In this document: positions 42,089 through 51,841 of the stretch, piece after piece | Layout of the letters: every line of letters begins with the position of its first letter | Numbering within the stretch: position 1 is the first letter of the stretch | DNA from: Polynucleobacter sp. VK25 | GTDB lineage: Bacteria; Pseudomonadota; Gammaproteobacteria; Burkholderiales; Burkholderiaceae | DNA length: 64,000 nt | Direction: 5' to 3' | NCBI RefSeq assembly: GCF_018687355.1 | Contig: NZ_CP061288.1 | Coordinates: 1,374,144 to 1,438,143, forward strand | The notes under the pieces: generated by a model | The model's database searches: none | The model's input: only the letters and a program-made list of their open reading frames with translations | Told to the model about the DNA's origin: nothing | Made by a program: the position numbers and the translations under genes

Positions 42089-42841
42089 TTGAAATTTCTT
42101 TTTGTATTCTTACTCTCACTACTACTAAGTACCCAAGCCATGGCACAACTTGAAGTGATTATCTCGGGCGGTTTTTCTGGACCCTACAACCAAATGCTGC
42201 CTGGCTTTGAACAGAAAACTGGCATTAAAGTTGTTACTAAGTCAGGCGCATCGCAAGGTTCTGGACCTAAAACTATCAAAGCACAGCTGAATGCGGGCGT
42301 TACGGCAGACGTTGTCATACTCTCTCGAGAAGGTCTTGCCGAACTAATGGCTCAAAACAAAATAGCTCCAAATTCAGATGTGGATTTAGCGCAAGCCCCT
42401 TTGGGACTGGCCGTGCCTACCGGGAACCCAAAACCAGATATATCAACCACTAAGGCTTTTGCAGATGCATTAGTGAAGGCTAAAAAAATTGTCGTGCCAG
42501 GCAGTACCAGTGGCATCTACTTAAAAACTGAATTATTTCCACGTCTAGGGATCAGCAATCAAATTGAGGTTCAAGTAACCGAAAGGGGTTCAGAATCTAC
42601 CGCCATCCTGGCTGCCCACAAGGCGAATATTGCCGTTCAGCCCAGCAGTGAATTAGTTAACATTCCCGGCATTGACTACGTCGGCGCCCTTCCTAGTGAC
42701 GTTCAACTTATTCAAACTTTTAGTGCGGCCATTATTCAGAATTCGCCAAATCAACAGGCGGCTAAAAAGCTGATTGAATATTTAAGCTCACCAAGCGCGG
42801 CTGTACCCATTAAAAATAGCGGCATGAATTTAGTGCGCTAA
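42089..42841 (+). CDS. Periplasmic substrate-binding protein, ModA-like
   Basis: 250 residues from TTG 42089, chosen for GGAG seven bases upstream and because it yields a clean signal peptide (MKFLFVFLLSLLLSTQAMAQ). Mature part: IISGGFSGPYNQMLPGFEQKTGIKV, ADVVILSREGLAEL, VPGSTSGIYLKTEL and the C-terminal AAKKLIEYLSSP, as in extracellular molybdate-type binding proteins. No ABC permease follows, so it may be a sensor or enzyme partner. It starts 14 bp after the propeller gene. Confidence 0.82.
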   Translation: MKFLFVFLLSLLLSTQAMAQLEVIISGGFSGPYNQMLPGFEQKTGIKVVTKSGASQGSGPKTIKAQLNAGVTADVVILSREGLAELMAQNKIAPNSDVDLAQAPLGLAVPTGNPKPDISTTKAFADALVKAKKIVVPGSTSGIYLKTELFPRLGISNQIEVQVTERGSESTAILAAHKANIAVQPSSELVNIPGIDYVGALPSDVQLIQTFSAAIIQNSPNQQAAKKLIEYLSSPSAAVPIKNSGMNLVR

Positions 42842-42862
42842 CTCACAATAGAAAGTGTCTTT

Positions 42863-43957
42863 ATGAACAACCGCCGATCTTTTTTGAAGACCTCTGGCAA
42901 AGCCCTGGGTGGCTTATTTTTTTGCGGCTGCGGATTATCACATGCTGCCGATACAGCAAAGCCTAAACGTATTACCCCCGTTTTTATCAATGGTAAACGC
43001 ATCAAAACGATCGACGTACATGCACACTGCATGTTCCAGGATGCCATTGACTTAATGGGTGAAGATGCTGCCTCAGTTCCACCGCCAACCAAAGGCATTC
43101 CAGAACATTTCATCAAAATTAATGAGCGCATTAAGGCGATGGATGCTCAAGGTATTGACATGCAAGTTCTCAGCGTCAATCCTTACTGGTATCGCAAAGA
43201 TAAAGAGACTGCTGTCGAGATCTGCCGACTCAACAATTTACATCTAGCAGAACTCTGCAACCTCAGACCCGATAAGTTTGCTGCTTTTGCATCACTGACC
43301 ATGCAATATCCTGATCTAGCAGTAGAGCAACTCGAGTACGCAGTTAAAAAACAGGGTTTACGTGGCGCTGCGATTGGCGGTAGCGTATTAGGGCAAGATT
43401 TTTCAGATCCCAAATATCATCCCGTACTCGCGAAAGCGCAGGAGCTGAATGTCGCTCTATTCATTCACCCACAAAGTACCCCACAGCTTGCTCAGCGCTT
43501 CAAGGGAAACGGCTGGATGTCGAATGTGATTGGTAATCCGCTGGATACTACGATCGCTTTACAGCACCTCATTTATGAGGGAGTCCTAGATAAATATCCA
43601 CAACTCAAAGTGCTGGCAGCCCATGGAGGCGGATTTTTAGGCTCCTATGCTCCCCGTATGGACCATAGCTGTTTTGTGTCACCCAAAAACTGTGATCCCA
43701 ATATTGTTTTGAAGAAGAAGCCCTCTGAGTATCTGAAGCAACTGTACTTTGATTCACTTGTATTTACACCAGAGGCATTGCAGTACCTGGTGTCACAAGT
43801 AGGTGTTAGCCAAGTAGTGATTGGTACAGATCACCCAATTCCTTGGGAAGAATTTCCGGTGGAGCATGTCATGGCCACTCCGGGGCTAAGCAATACAGAT
43901 CGGATTGCCATTCTTGGCGGCAATGCAGAACGCCTGCTCAACTTAAAACCAACTTAA
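42863..43957 (+). CDS. Exported amidohydrolase (ACMSD-like)
   Basis: 364 residues. RRSFLK at residues 4-9 begins a Tat signal; LFFC at 18-21 could be a lipobox. The metal site has HAH (H53, H55) in IDVHAHC, then FIHPQS, AAHGGGF and the Asp in GTDHPIPWEE. These are features of the amidohydrolase-2/ACMSD family, which decarboxylates or hydrolyses ring-cleavage products and related acids. Last gene of the exported four-gene operon; an oxidised substrate processed in the periplasm is suggested. Confidence 0.87.
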   Translation: MNNRRSFLKTSGKALGGLFFCGCGLSHAADTAKPKRITPVFINGKRIKTIDVHAHCMFQDAIDLMGEDAASVPPPTKGIPEHFIKINERIKAMDAQGIDMQVLSVNPYWYRKDKETAVEICRLNNLHLAELCNLRPDKFAAFASLTMQYPDLAVEQLEYAVKKQGLRGAAIGGSVLGQDFSDPKYHPVLAKAQELNVALFIHPQSTPQLAQRFKGNGWMSNVIGNPLDTTIALQHLIYEGVLDKYPQLKVLAAHGGGFLGSYAPRMDHSCFVSPKNCDPNIVLKKKPSEYLKQLYFDSLVFTPEALQYLVSQVGVSQVVIGTDHPIPWEEFPVEHVMATPGLSNTDRIAILGGNAERLLNLKPT

Positions 43958-43990
43958 GCTCAAGCTTCATACAGCAAGCTTGTTATACAA

Positions 43991-44025
43991 AAGCCCTTGA
44001 ATATTCACTCAAGGGCTTTTTCTTT
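43991..44025. terminator. Bidirectional terminator between convergent operons
   Basis: AAGCCCTTGA (43991-44000) pairs with TCAAGGGCTT (44009-44018), followed by TTTTCTTT. It is preceded by GTTATACAAAAGCC, the same 14 bases that follow attR, so it may be a further trace of the tRNA-Lys array, though no tRNA sequence remains. Confidence 0.85.
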
Positions 44026-44049
44026 ACCTACTATTGCTCTAGATCTTAC

Positions 44050-44856
44050 TTAATGTGTATCGAGCCACTCTTTGAGACTTCGATTAAATTTCTCAGGCTG
44101 CTCCATTAAGAAAAAATGGCTGGCATTATCAAATAGAATAGTTTCTGAGCCGGCAATACCTTTGCTCATAATCTCTGTAGCAGTCAAAGAGCAAATCGGA
44201 TCATTTTTTCCAGCCATGATCAGTGTTGGCTGCTTGATGAAAGCCAATTGATCTTCAGTGTCATGATTCTGGCAGGCCTCATTCTGACGGCTATAGCACG
44301 CAGGTAATCGAGTTTCACCACCAATCAGTGCCTCAATTTTTTTAACTTGCTCTTGTTTATTGTTAAAAAATTCATAGGAGACAAAGTTTTGTATGGAGTG
44401 TCGCGCATGGTCAGCCCAGCTCATACGCCACTCTAGCGCTTCCCGCATATTCAATAGCACTCTACGACCCAGTGGGTCTAGTACAGCAAATGATGCGCAC
44501 AGCACTAAGGATTTCACTCGCTCTGGCGACATTAAAGCCATGTGCTGAGCAACCGCTCCACCCATAGATCTGCCAACAATATGTGCTGATGGAATATTCA
44601 GAAAATCCATTAATCCCAAAGTATCTTTCGCAAGATCTTGGGTGCTGATAGGTTCATCAACCTGAGTGCTCTTACCCGCCCCACGATTGTCAAAGGCAAT
44701 CACTCTATAGTGATCCTTTAGAAGCTGTATCTGCGAGGTCCAGGCGCTATAGTCACCTGCTAAACCATGAATTAAGACTACCGGTACGCCTTGACCAACA
44801 TCGAGATATTGAATGTCGTACTTGCCGATCTTCGCCGTCTTTAATAAATCCTGCAT
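44050..44856 (-). CDS. Alpha/beta hydrolase (enol-lactonase-like)
   Basis: 268 residues. VVLIHGLAGDYSAW gives the oxyanion HG, VGRSMGGAV the nucleophile elbow with S97, AGKNDPICS the acid and DNASHFFL the His. Length and the IQYLDVGQG start resemble 3-oxoadipate enol-lactonase and meta-cleavage hydrolases. It lies 5 bp downstream of livF, at the end of the LivKHMGF transport operon, so it probably hydrolyses the imported compound. Confidence 0.87.
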   Translation of the reverse strand: MQDLLKTAKIGKYDIQYLDVGQGVPVVLIHGLAGDYSAWTSQIQLLKDHYRVIAFDNRGAGKSTQVDEPISTQDLAKDTLGLMDFLNIPSAHIVGRSMGGAVAQHMALMSPERVKSLVLCASFAVLDPLGRRVLLNMREALEWRMSWADHARHSIQNFVSYEFFNNKQEQVKKIEALIGGETRLPACYSRQNEACQNHDTEDQLAFIKQPTLIMAGKNDPICSLTATEIMSKGIAGSETILFDNASHFFLMEQPEKFNRSLKEWLDTH

Positions 44857-44861
44857 ATTGT

Positions 44862-45581
44862 TTATTCCACACTCAGGTGAGCTTGTAGCTCTTGCTGCTT
44901 TTCAGTAAACAGTGCTTTGCTACCGCTAAAGACAACCTTACCGCCGTTCAAAAGCACAACATCATCTGCAACACTTAAAGCCAGGTTGAGATTTTGCTCA
45001 ACCAGCACAATAGAAATGAATGGCTTGAGGGTGGCAATAATATTGCCCACCTCTTTGACAATTTGTGGCGCCAAACCTTCTGATGGCTCATCCAATAGTA
45101 AGACCTTAGGATTGGTCATCAAGGCCCTGCCAATCGCTAGCATTTGCTGCTCACCACCGGATAAGCTGCCCGCAATCTGATTCTTGCGCTCATTTAAACG
45201 CGGGAAGAACTGAAACACATCTTCAAGAGACCACTGGCGTGAGCTGCCAGCACGGGGAGCTTGATATGCCACGTCTAGATTCTCTTTGACTGTCAAGCTA
45301 GGAAAAATGCGACGACCCTGGGGAACAATACCGATGCCTGCCTGACAAATTTTCTCAGGCGATAGGTTTTGTAGCTGCACGCCATCCAACTCAATTAATC
45401 CAGTTCTGCCAGACAAGAAACCAATGATGGAGCTAATGCAAGTAGTCTTACCCGCACCATTTCTGCCCAATAAAGCGAGAACAGTATCTTTCTTTAACTC
45501 AAATGACACGTCATACAGAATATGACTGTCGCCATAAAAGGCATTTAAGCCTTCAATCTTTAAGATGGCATTAGTGGCCAA
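44862..45581 (-). CDS. livF: Branched-chain amino acid-type ABC transporter ATPase LivF
   Basis: 239 residues from TTG 45581. I chose this start because AAGGAG lies eight bases upstream and ILKIEGLNAFYG begins the family pattern; the longer frame to 45632 adds 17 atypical residues. Walker A GRNGAGKTT, Q-loop QGRRIFPSLTV, signature LSGGEQQ and Walker B LLLDEPSEGLAP are present. It overlaps livG by 11 bp. Energises uptake through LivHM. Confidence 0.93.
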   Translation of the reverse strand: MATNAILKIEGLNAFYGDSHILYDVSFELKKDTVLALLGRNGAGKTTCISSIIGFLSGRTGLIELDGVQLQNLSPEKICQAGIGIVPQGRRIFPSLTVKENLDVAYQAPRAGSSRQWSLEDVFQFFPRLNERKNQIAGSLSGGEQQMLAIGRALMTNPKVLLLDEPSEGLAPQIVKEVGNIIATLKPFISIVLVEQNLNLALSVADDVVLLNGGKVVFSGSKALFTEKQQELQAHLSVE

Positions 45582-46311
45582 GATAAATCTCCTTGGTACG
45601 CGGATCATTGACAACTTCTTGACGCGTGCCACTCGTAATCACTTCACCGTAATGCAAAAGCGTTACTCGATCAGCAAAGGCTAAGGCCACAGCCATATCA
45701 TGCTCAATCATCAAAATAGTAATATTGCGATCAATTTGCTGGAGCAATTCAGTAATGGTTTCACGTTCTTCGGTAGATAAGCCTGCTAAAGGCTCATCGA
45801 GCAATAAGATTTGCGGGTTCTGCGCTAAGGCCATCGCAATCTCTAGGCGACGCTTCTCTCCATAAGAGGTCTGCTCTAAGGGCAGATAAGCTTTAGCACC
45901 AAGCCCTACCTTCTCCAACACTGCTAATGCTTTCTGATCTAGATCTGATTCGGTTAAGAAAGATCCCCAGCATTTCCAACGTAAGGACATTTTTCCCAAT
46001 AGCGCCAACTTCACATTAGAAATTAAATTGTCTTTACCAAATAGCGTCAGAATTTGATAGGTTCTTGCTAAATCCAGCTGTGCACGCTTAGCCGTTGGCA
46101 ATTTAGTAACATTTTTTCCAGCAAGCGTGATGGTTCCGGAGTCTGAAGCCAGGTCACCAGAGATCAGATTGAATAAGGTTGTCTTGCCCGCACCATTGGG
46201 TCCGATCAAGAGATGCCTCTCTCCGGCGTTCACAGTCAAATTAACGCCCTTGGTCACTTTCAGACCACCAAAGGATTTACTTAAATCGGAAACTTGAAGA
46301 ATGGGACTCAT
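45571..46311 (-). CDS. livG: Branched-chain amino acid-type ABC transporter ATPase LivG
   Basis: 246 residues. Walker A GPNGAGKTT, the signature region SYGEKRRLEIA, Walker B LLLDEPLAGLS and the C-terminal LHYGEVITSGT are all typical of LivG. Starts 3 bp after livM. Partner of LivF on the cytoplasmic side. Confidence 0.95.
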   Translation of the reverse strand: MSPILQVSDLSKSFGGLKVTKGVNLTVNAGERHLLIGPNGAGKTTLFNLISGDLASDSGTITLAGKNVTKLPTAKRAQLDLARTYQILTLFGKDNLISNVKLALLGKMSLRWKCWGSFLTESDLDQKALAVLEKVGLGAKAYLPLEQTSYGEKRRLEIAMALAQNPQILLLDEPLAGLSTEERETITELLQQIDRNITILMIEHDMAVALAFADRVTLLHYGEVITSGTRQEVVNDPRTKEIYLGH

Positions 46312-46314
46312 CTT

Positions 46315-47250
46315 TTACTTGTTTGAGTTGAGTGCATTTTTAATACGATCAAATCCAGCAACAATTCCACCTGGAATGAACATCACAATGAAAATAAAGA
46401 CCAAGCCCAATAAGGTTACCCAGTGATCGACATACTGGCTCGCTACGTTCTTCAGCAACATCACTAAAGCAGCGCCAATGACTGGGCCCATCAAGGTGCC
46501 AGCACCGCCGGCAATCACCATCAAGAGCATCTCAGCAGAGTTTGCCAAGGAAAGACTGTGCGGGCTAATAAATTGGTGATAGTAGACATACATAATTCCA
46601 CCAATAGAGCCAAAGAAGCCACAAGCAGTAAAGGTAACCCAACGAATGAGCCAGACATTAAAGCCCAGCGCACTCATCCGACGTGGTTGATCTTTAGTCC
46701 CACGAATAGTCGCACCAAATGGAGAGCGAACCATAATCGCAATTGCAATCCACACTAATAAAAATACAAAAAGGGTGAAGTAGTAAAAATAATTCGCCTC
46801 CCCTAAATCAAGTCCAAACATATGTGGTCTAGTGATGCCGGAGATTCCGTTATCACCACCAGTCACACTAGCCCAACGATACGCTAAACCCCAAAGAATT
46901 TGCCCAAAGGCCAATGTGATCATCAAGAAGCTAATACCTGTAGCGCGCAAGGCGATAAGACCAAAGATGCCGGCGATGGCGGTAGTGCTCACGATTGCAA
47001 TCGCTGCAGTACTTGCATGACTCCAACCTAGCTTTACCGTCAACCAACTACTGATGTATGCCGCTAAGCCCAAGTAGCCTGCATGACCCAGTGAAGTAAG
47101 ACCGGCATAACCGACAAGTAAGTTGAGACTCATTGCGAAGATGCCCGCAATCAGAACTTGGCTTGCAAGGTTGGTGTAGTACGTACCCCCAATGATGATT
47201 GGGAGCGCAAGCAATACAGCCAGAATGACAATATAGAAAATGCGGTTCAA
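46315..47250 (-). CDS. livM: Branched-chain amino acid-type ABC permease LivM
   Basis: 311 residues, about eight membrane spans. AMSLNLLVGYAGLTSLGHAGYLGLAAY is the family EAA-type core, and AGGAGTLMGPVIGAAL lies near the end. Its start overlaps the livH stop by 4 bp. Confidence 0.95.
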   Translation of the reverse strand: MNRIFYIVILAVLLALPIIIGGTYYTNLASQVLIAGIFAMSLNLLVGYAGLTSLGHAGYLGLAAYISSWLTVKLGWSHASTAAIAIVSTTAIAGIFGLIALRATGISFLMITLAFGQILWGLAYRWASVTGGDNGISGITRPHMFGLDLGEANYFYYFTLFVFLLVWIAIAIMVRSPFGATIRGTKDQPRRMSALGFNVWLIRWVTFTACGFFGSIGGIMYVYYHQFISPHSLSLANSAEMLLMVIAGGAGTLMGPVIGAALVMLLKNVASQYVDHWVTLLGLVFIFIVMFIPGGIVAGFDRIKNALNSNK

Positions 47251-48107
47251 GCGCTAATCTTTCCAAACAAGCCACGTGGGCGAACAGCCAAAATAATCAG
47301 CATCGGTAAAAACAAAATGATGTATGCCAAATCAGGGAACAGAGCTTGACCAAAGCTGTAGATAAAGCCAATCAAAAAGCTGCCGATGAATGCGCCCAAT
47401 AAACTACCTAAGCCACCCAGAATCACCACTACCAATGCAATTGGCAGCATGTCTGCATCTAGGCCTGGGTATACCGACAAAATCGGAGCAGCAGCAATAC
47501 CACCTACTCCCGCCAAAGCCGCGCCCAAGCAAAACACAATGGAGAACAATTTAGTCGCAGGTACACCAATCCCTTGAGCCATTTGGCGATCATCAACGCT
47601 AGCGCGAATCATGACACCCAGTTTTGTTTTATCCAGCAAAAGCCATAAGCCAAGTGCTACAAAAATACTAAAGATAACTAAAGCAATACGGTAGAGAGGA
47701 AAGGTTTGGCCAAGGATCTGAACACCGCCAGCAAGAAAGCTTGGCGCCGCAACAGGACGAGGATCCCCACCCCAAAACCAAAGGCTGCAATCAGCAATGA
47801 CAAAGGCAACACCTAAGGTTGCCAAGACTTGAGATAGGCTATTGCCCGCTAAGCGACGCAAGATCACTCTTTCGACAACGCAACCTAATAAACCTATTGC
47901 CACTGCGGCAGCAAGAATTGCTAAGAAGAAAGAGTGCCCTGCTTCAATCACACTTAAACCAACATAAGCACCCAACATAAAGTAAGCGCCGTGAGAAAGA
48001 TTGGCAATGCGCATTAATCCGAAAATTAATGAAAAGCCCGCCGCCAGGGTGAAAAGAACTCCCCCTAGGGCAAGGCTATTAAGACTCTGAATTAACCAAA
48101 AAGACAT
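47247..48107 (-). CDS. livH: Branched-chain amino acid-type ABC permease LivH
   Basis: 286 residues, highly hydrophobic. SLALGGVLFTLAAGFSLIFGLMRIANLSHGAYFMLGAY and VVVILGGLGSLLGAFIGS are LivH features. It follows the solute-binding protein gene by 10 bp. Confidence 0.95.
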   Translation of the reverse strand: MSFWLIQSLNSLALGGVLFTLAAGFSLIFGLMRIANLSHGAYFMLGAYVGLSVIEAGHSFFLAILAAAVAIGLLGCVVERVILRRLAGNSLSQVLATLGVAFVIADCSLWFWGGDPRPVAAPSFLAGGVQILGQTFPLYRIALVIFSIFVALGLWLLLDKTKLGVMIRASVDDRQMAQGIGVPATKLFSIVFCLGAALAGVGGIAAAPILSVYPGLDADMLPIALVVVILGGLGSLLGAFIGSFLIGFIYSFGQALFPDLAYIILFLPMLIILAVRPRGLFGKISA

Positions 48108-48117
48108 GTGCAGCGAA

Positions 48118-49365
48118 TCAGTTTTCTAAATTGTTCGCAGGTGGGTAGTCTCTAGAGTAAACAGGGTTAGACAAGAAGTCCTTAGTTTTATAAGTCCAGA
48201 ACTGGCTAACCGCTGGGTAAGTTTTGATCACTACGTTAGACAACTTGCCGTCTTTTTTCTCCACCTTACGGATGTAGATATCCATAATTGGGTTACCCAA
48301 TGCGTCTAATGTCACCTTGCCTCTTGGGTCATTTGGCAACTGCACGGCACGCAATGCAGCCATGAAGGCATTCTTATCTTCAATATTGCCTTTGACATCT
48401 TTCAATGCTTGTTCAAGCATCAATGCAGCACCGTAAGCACCCATGGAATAGTAACCAGGATCCTTTTTATAGGCTGTATTGAAGTCTTTTACAAACTTCG
48501 CGTTCGCAGCGTTATTCAGGTTTGCTGAATACCAACCAGTAGAAATCACACCCAGAGCATCATCACCCATGAAAGGCAAGATACCTTCATCGACCGTAGT
48601 CATAGCGCCAAGCAAAGGAATTTTTCCTTTTAAGCCGTACTCACTATATTGCTTTACAAACTTCACGCCATTACCACCAGCGAAGGCTGCAAATACAGCG
48701 TCAACGTTTGGCTTAATCTGGCCGATATAAGTTCCGTAGTCCGCTACGTTCAAAGGAGTCCACAGCTTTTGCACTACCTTGCCGCCGTTTTCTTCAAATG
48801 TTCTTTGGAAACCAGCTGCAATCTCATGGCCAAAAGCAAAGTCATCGGCAATGATGGCGATGCGCTTGTACTTCAGGTCTTTAGCAGCGTACTCACCTAA
48901 TGCATGACTTGGTTGTGCTGAACTACCTACACCACGAACAAACCAAGGATTCGGTTTGCGTTGTGTCAAATCTTCTGCGCCAGCGGATGGTGAGATAACA
49001 GGCACGCCGACTTTTTTGATGTAGTCATCTACTGCAATTGCCTCAAAGGCTGCCAAAGGTCCAATAATGACTTGAACCTTATCTTTTTCCACCAGCTCTT
49101 GTGTTTTAGTTTTAGTAACAGCTGGTTGGCCAGAAGTATCAGCTACAAAGAGCTCTACCTTTCTACCGGCAATCGTATTGTTGCGCTCCTTCATGAAGAG
49201 GTTAATTGCCTCTTCCATCTGCTTTCCACCGGCAGCCAATGCGCCAGATTTGATGGTCAGAAAGCCAACCCGAATTGGCGCTTTATCGGCCGCAAAAGCT
49301 GCGGGAGTCAAAAGCGCACCCGTTACTGCTAGTGCTACTGCCTTTAGGTGGATCTTCTTCAACAT
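48118..49365 (-). CDS. ABC transporter substrate-binding protein, LivK-like
   Basis: 415 residues. Signal peptide of about 25 residues (AVALAVTGALLTPAAFA). Then IRVGFLTIKSGALAAGGKQMEEAINLF, PVISPSAGAEDLTQRKPNPWFVRG and a type I periplasmic-binding fold. In this family ligands are often aromatic or aliphatic acids rather than leucine. GAGGAGACAG lies before the ATG. First gene of the transport operon; divergent from a GntR regulator. Confidence 0.92.
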   Translation of the reverse strand: MLKKIHLKAVALAVTGALLTPAAFAADKAPIRVGFLTIKSGALAAGGKQMEEAINLFMKERNNTIAGRKVELFVADTSGQPAVTKTKTQELVEKDKVQVIIGPLAAFEAIAVDDYIKKVGVPVISPSAGAEDLTQRKPNPWFVRGVGSSAQPSHALGEYAAKDLKYKRIAIIADDFAFGHEIAAGFQRTFEENGGKVVQKLWTPLNVADYGTYIGQIKPNVDAVFAAFAGGNGVKFVKQYSEYGLKGKIPLLGAMTTVDEGILPFMGDDALGVISTGWYSANLNNAANAKFVKDFNTAYKKDPGYYSMGAYGAALMLEQALKDVKGNIEDKNAFMAALRAVQLPNDPRGKVTLDALGNPIMDIYIRKVEKKDGKLSNVVIKTYPAVSQFWTYKTKDFLSNPVYSRDYPPANNLEN

Positions 49366-49418
49366 AGCTGTCTCCTCACGGTGTTTTTTGTCTTTTAATT
49401 CTATTTTTAATGTCTTAG

Positions 49419-49539
49419 TTGATATACTACAATAAATTTTAATTTAAGCAATATTTTTCTTAAATTATTATTTATCTATATAAATCATAGACTTAATAAT
49501 TTCTATGGCATCCAATAAGTTCCTTGTGATATATTACGA
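49419..49539. promoter_or_regulatory. Divergent promoter with two TGATATAyTAC sites
   Basis: TTGATATACTACAA (49419-49432) and TTGTGATATATTACGA (49524-49539) share TGATATAyTAC and have near-palindromic GT...AC ends. They sit near the divergent starts of the transporter and GntR genes and are plausible FCD-regulator sites. Confidence 0.45.
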
Positions 49540-49574
49540 TCATCATTTATAGAGAACCTAATATCTCTGAAACC

Positions 49575-50255
49575 ATGACATCTATCACCACCGAACCCGT
49601 AGAAACAGACGGTCGATTACTCCGCGAGAGAGTCTATGAGCAACTGCGTCACGATATTTTGACGTGTGAACTCATGCCTGGTGCTGAGATTCGGGAGGCT
49701 GAATTAGCGGCCCGCTTTGAAGTGAGCAAATCGCCTGTTCGTGATGCCTTGATTAGCCTAGAACGCGAAGGCTTGGTCATTACGATTCCACGCCAAGGCT
49801 ATAGAGTGGCGCCAGTCTCAATTTCAGATATGTTGGATATGTTTCATCTGCGAGCAGCACTTGAGCGCGCGAATATTGAGCGAGTCATTCGCCATGCAAG
49901 CGATGAACAGTTGCAGGCATTAGATCAATTCAAAAGCTTTCACGCTCACCAGTGGCCAGATGGATTTGTTGGATACAACAAATCCTTCCACCGCAAGATG
50001 GCCGAACTCGGTGGCAATCCACGTATGCGCGATCAACTCATAGACCTCATTGATTTAATGGAGAGAGCGGTTCAGATCAGCGTCAGCAATATGAATCACG
50101 GCAAACCTGAAGCGCTTGTAGAGGAGCATCGCGAGATCATCGATATCGTGCAAGCCAGATCAATTAAGGCTGCCCAGCGTTTAGCTGAGCAGCATGTGCT
50201 TGCTGCCGGCAAGCGCGTAAGTAATGCAGTTTCACGCGGAATGATTGTTAACTAA
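49575..50255 (+). CDS. GntR-family regulator, FCD subfamily
   Basis: 226 residues. Winged helix at residues 12-80 (LLRERVYEQLRHDILTCELMPGAEIREAELAARFEVSKSPVRDALISLEREGLV is its framework, seen in pieces). The FCD helical domain follows, with FHLRAALE, NKSFHRKMAEL and EEHREIIDIV supplying metal-binding His and Asp. Divergent from the Liv operon and 27 bp upstream of the aldehyde dehydrogenase, so it likely controls both. Confidence 0.9.
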   Translation: MTSITTEPVETDGRLLRERVYEQLRHDILTCELMPGAEIREAELAARFEVSKSPVRDALISLEREGLVITIPRQGYRVAPVSISDMLDMFHLRAALERANIERVIRHASDEQLQALDQFKSFHAHQWPDGFVGYNKSFHRKMAELGGNPRMRDQLIDLIDLMERAVQISVSNMNHGKPEALVEEHREIIDIVQARSIKAAQRLAEQHVLAAGKRVSNAVSRGMIVN

Positions 50256-50282
50256 TTCAATTTATTTTCTAAAAGGACCACC

Positions 50283-51803
50283 ATGTCAACCTCTAATAAG
50301 CAAGTACCCATTCGTGGATTATTCATCGATGGCAAGGAAGTGCCGGCATCACAACCAGAGTTGCTAGATGTACTCAATCCAGCAACAGGTGAGATGCTTG
50401 CACAAATCTCACACGCCACTGACGCAGACGTTGATAAGGCTGTGAAGAGTTCTGCTAAGGCATTTGCAAGCTCCGAATGGAGTGCGATGTCAAACCGTAC
50501 AAGAGCAAAACTCATTAACAAGCTTGCAGATGTATTCGAAGCCAACCTAGAAGAAATCTACACATTAGAGACAGCCAACAACGGCCGCTCATTAAATGAG
50601 ACTCGTGCTCAAGTTTCCCGCTTGCCAGATTTCTTCCGCTACAACGCAGGTCTTGCGATTGCACGTCGCGATTCAGTGATTCCAGTGGATGGCAACTATT
50701 TGAACTACACACTACGCACACCAATTGGCGTAGTTGGTAACTCCACACCATTTAATCACCCGTTGATGATTATGGTGAAGAGCTTGGCCCCGACTCTCGC
50801 ATCAGGCTGCACCACAGTTGTTAAGCCTTCTGAATACACTCCTTTAACAACATTACGTCTTGCTCAACTGTTTGTTGATGCTGGTTTACCTCCAGGAGTA
50901 TTCAACGTCATTACTGGCCTTGGACCTTCAACTGGTAAAGCACTTGCAGAGCACCCTGGTTTGGCTAAGTGGGTTCTGACTGGTGGCACAGAAGCTGGAC
51001 GTATTACTGGTGCATTAGCTGGCAGCAACTTCGCACACCAAACTTTAGAACTCGGTGGCAAAACACCAGTGCTCGTATTTGATGACTTCAACGTAGACCA
51101 AGCAGTGAACTACGCGGCATTTGGCGCCTTCATTGGCGCAGGACAAACTTGTATTTGCGGAAGCCGTCAAATTGTTCAGGCAAAAATTTATGATGAGTTT
51201 GTAGAAAAGCTCGCAGCCAAAGCAAAATCCATTCGCATTGGTAATCCAATTGATGCCTCTGTGCAACTAGGACCTGTCGTTTCCGCACGTCAACAGCAGC
51301 GCGTTCTGAAGTACATTGACATTGGATTGAACGAAGACAAAGCCCGTTTGGTTGCTGGCGGAAAAGCGCCTGCTGACCCAACTCTTCAAAACGGCTTCTT
51401 TGTTGAGCCAACCGTTTTTGCTGACGTCACTAGAAACATGCGCATCTTCCAAGAGGAAGTATTTGGTCCATTCGTATCTGTGACTAAATTCACGACTGAA
51501 GAAGAAGGCCTTGAGTTGGCTAATGATTCTCCATTTGGTCTTGCAGGTGCCATTCGCACAAACGACGTGACTAGAGCGCACCGTGTTGCTGCCAAACTCA
51601 AATGCGGTATTGTTTGGGTAAATGATCACCACCGTTTAGACCCAGCATCACCATGGGGCGGCATTAAGGACTCCGGTATTGGTCGCGAGTGCGGTACAGA
51701 ATCGTTTGATCAACACTTTGAGACTAAGAGCGTCATGATTCGTTTGGATGATGCACCGTTTGACTGGTACAAAGATACCGCCAGCCAACCACGTCTTAAC
51801 TAA
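50283..51803 (+). CDS. NAD(P)-dependent aldehyde dehydrogenase
   Basis: 506 residues. Motifs: NSTPFNHP and VVKPSEYTPL near residues 155-185, GGTEAGR, the general base in LELGGKTP near 259, and the nucleophile Cys in GAGQTCICGS near 294; EEVFGPFVS near 395. AAAAGGACC precedes the ATG. Oxidises an aldehyde released from the imported compound, followed in the operon by a hydrolase-fold protein and a GST. Confidence 0.94.
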   Translation: MSTSNKQVPIRGLFIDGKEVPASQPELLDVLNPATGEMLAQISHATDADVDKAVKSSAKAFASSEWSAMSNRTRAKLINKLADVFEANLEEIYTLETANNGRSLNETRAQVSRLPDFFRYNAGLAIARRDSVIPVDGNYLNYTLRTPIGVVGNSTPFNHPLMIMVKSLAPTLASGCTTVVKPSEYTPLTTLRLAQLFVDAGLPPGVFNVITGLGPSTGKALAEHPGLAKWVLTGGTEAGRITGALAGSNFAHQTLELGGKTPVLVFDDFNVDQAVNYAAFGAFIGAGQTCICGSRQIVQAKIYDEFVEKLAAKAKSIRIGNPIDASVQLGPVVSARQQQRVLKYIDIGLNEDKARLVAGGKAPADPTLQNGFFVEPTVFADVTRNMRIFQEEVFGPFVSVTKFTTEEEGLELANDSPFGLAGAIRTNDVTRAHRVAAKLKCGIVWVNDHHRLDPASPWGGIKDSGIGRECGTESFDQHFETKSVMIRLDDAPFDWYKDTASQPRLN

Positions 51804-51841
51804 TCACCCGTCTTCCAATAGAGAGTAAGGAAAAAATTCAC

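Noticed and set aside
45582..45632. Longer N-terminus for LivF
   Set aside because: The 17 extra residues are basic and unlike the family; AAGGAG before TTG at 45581 marks the better start.
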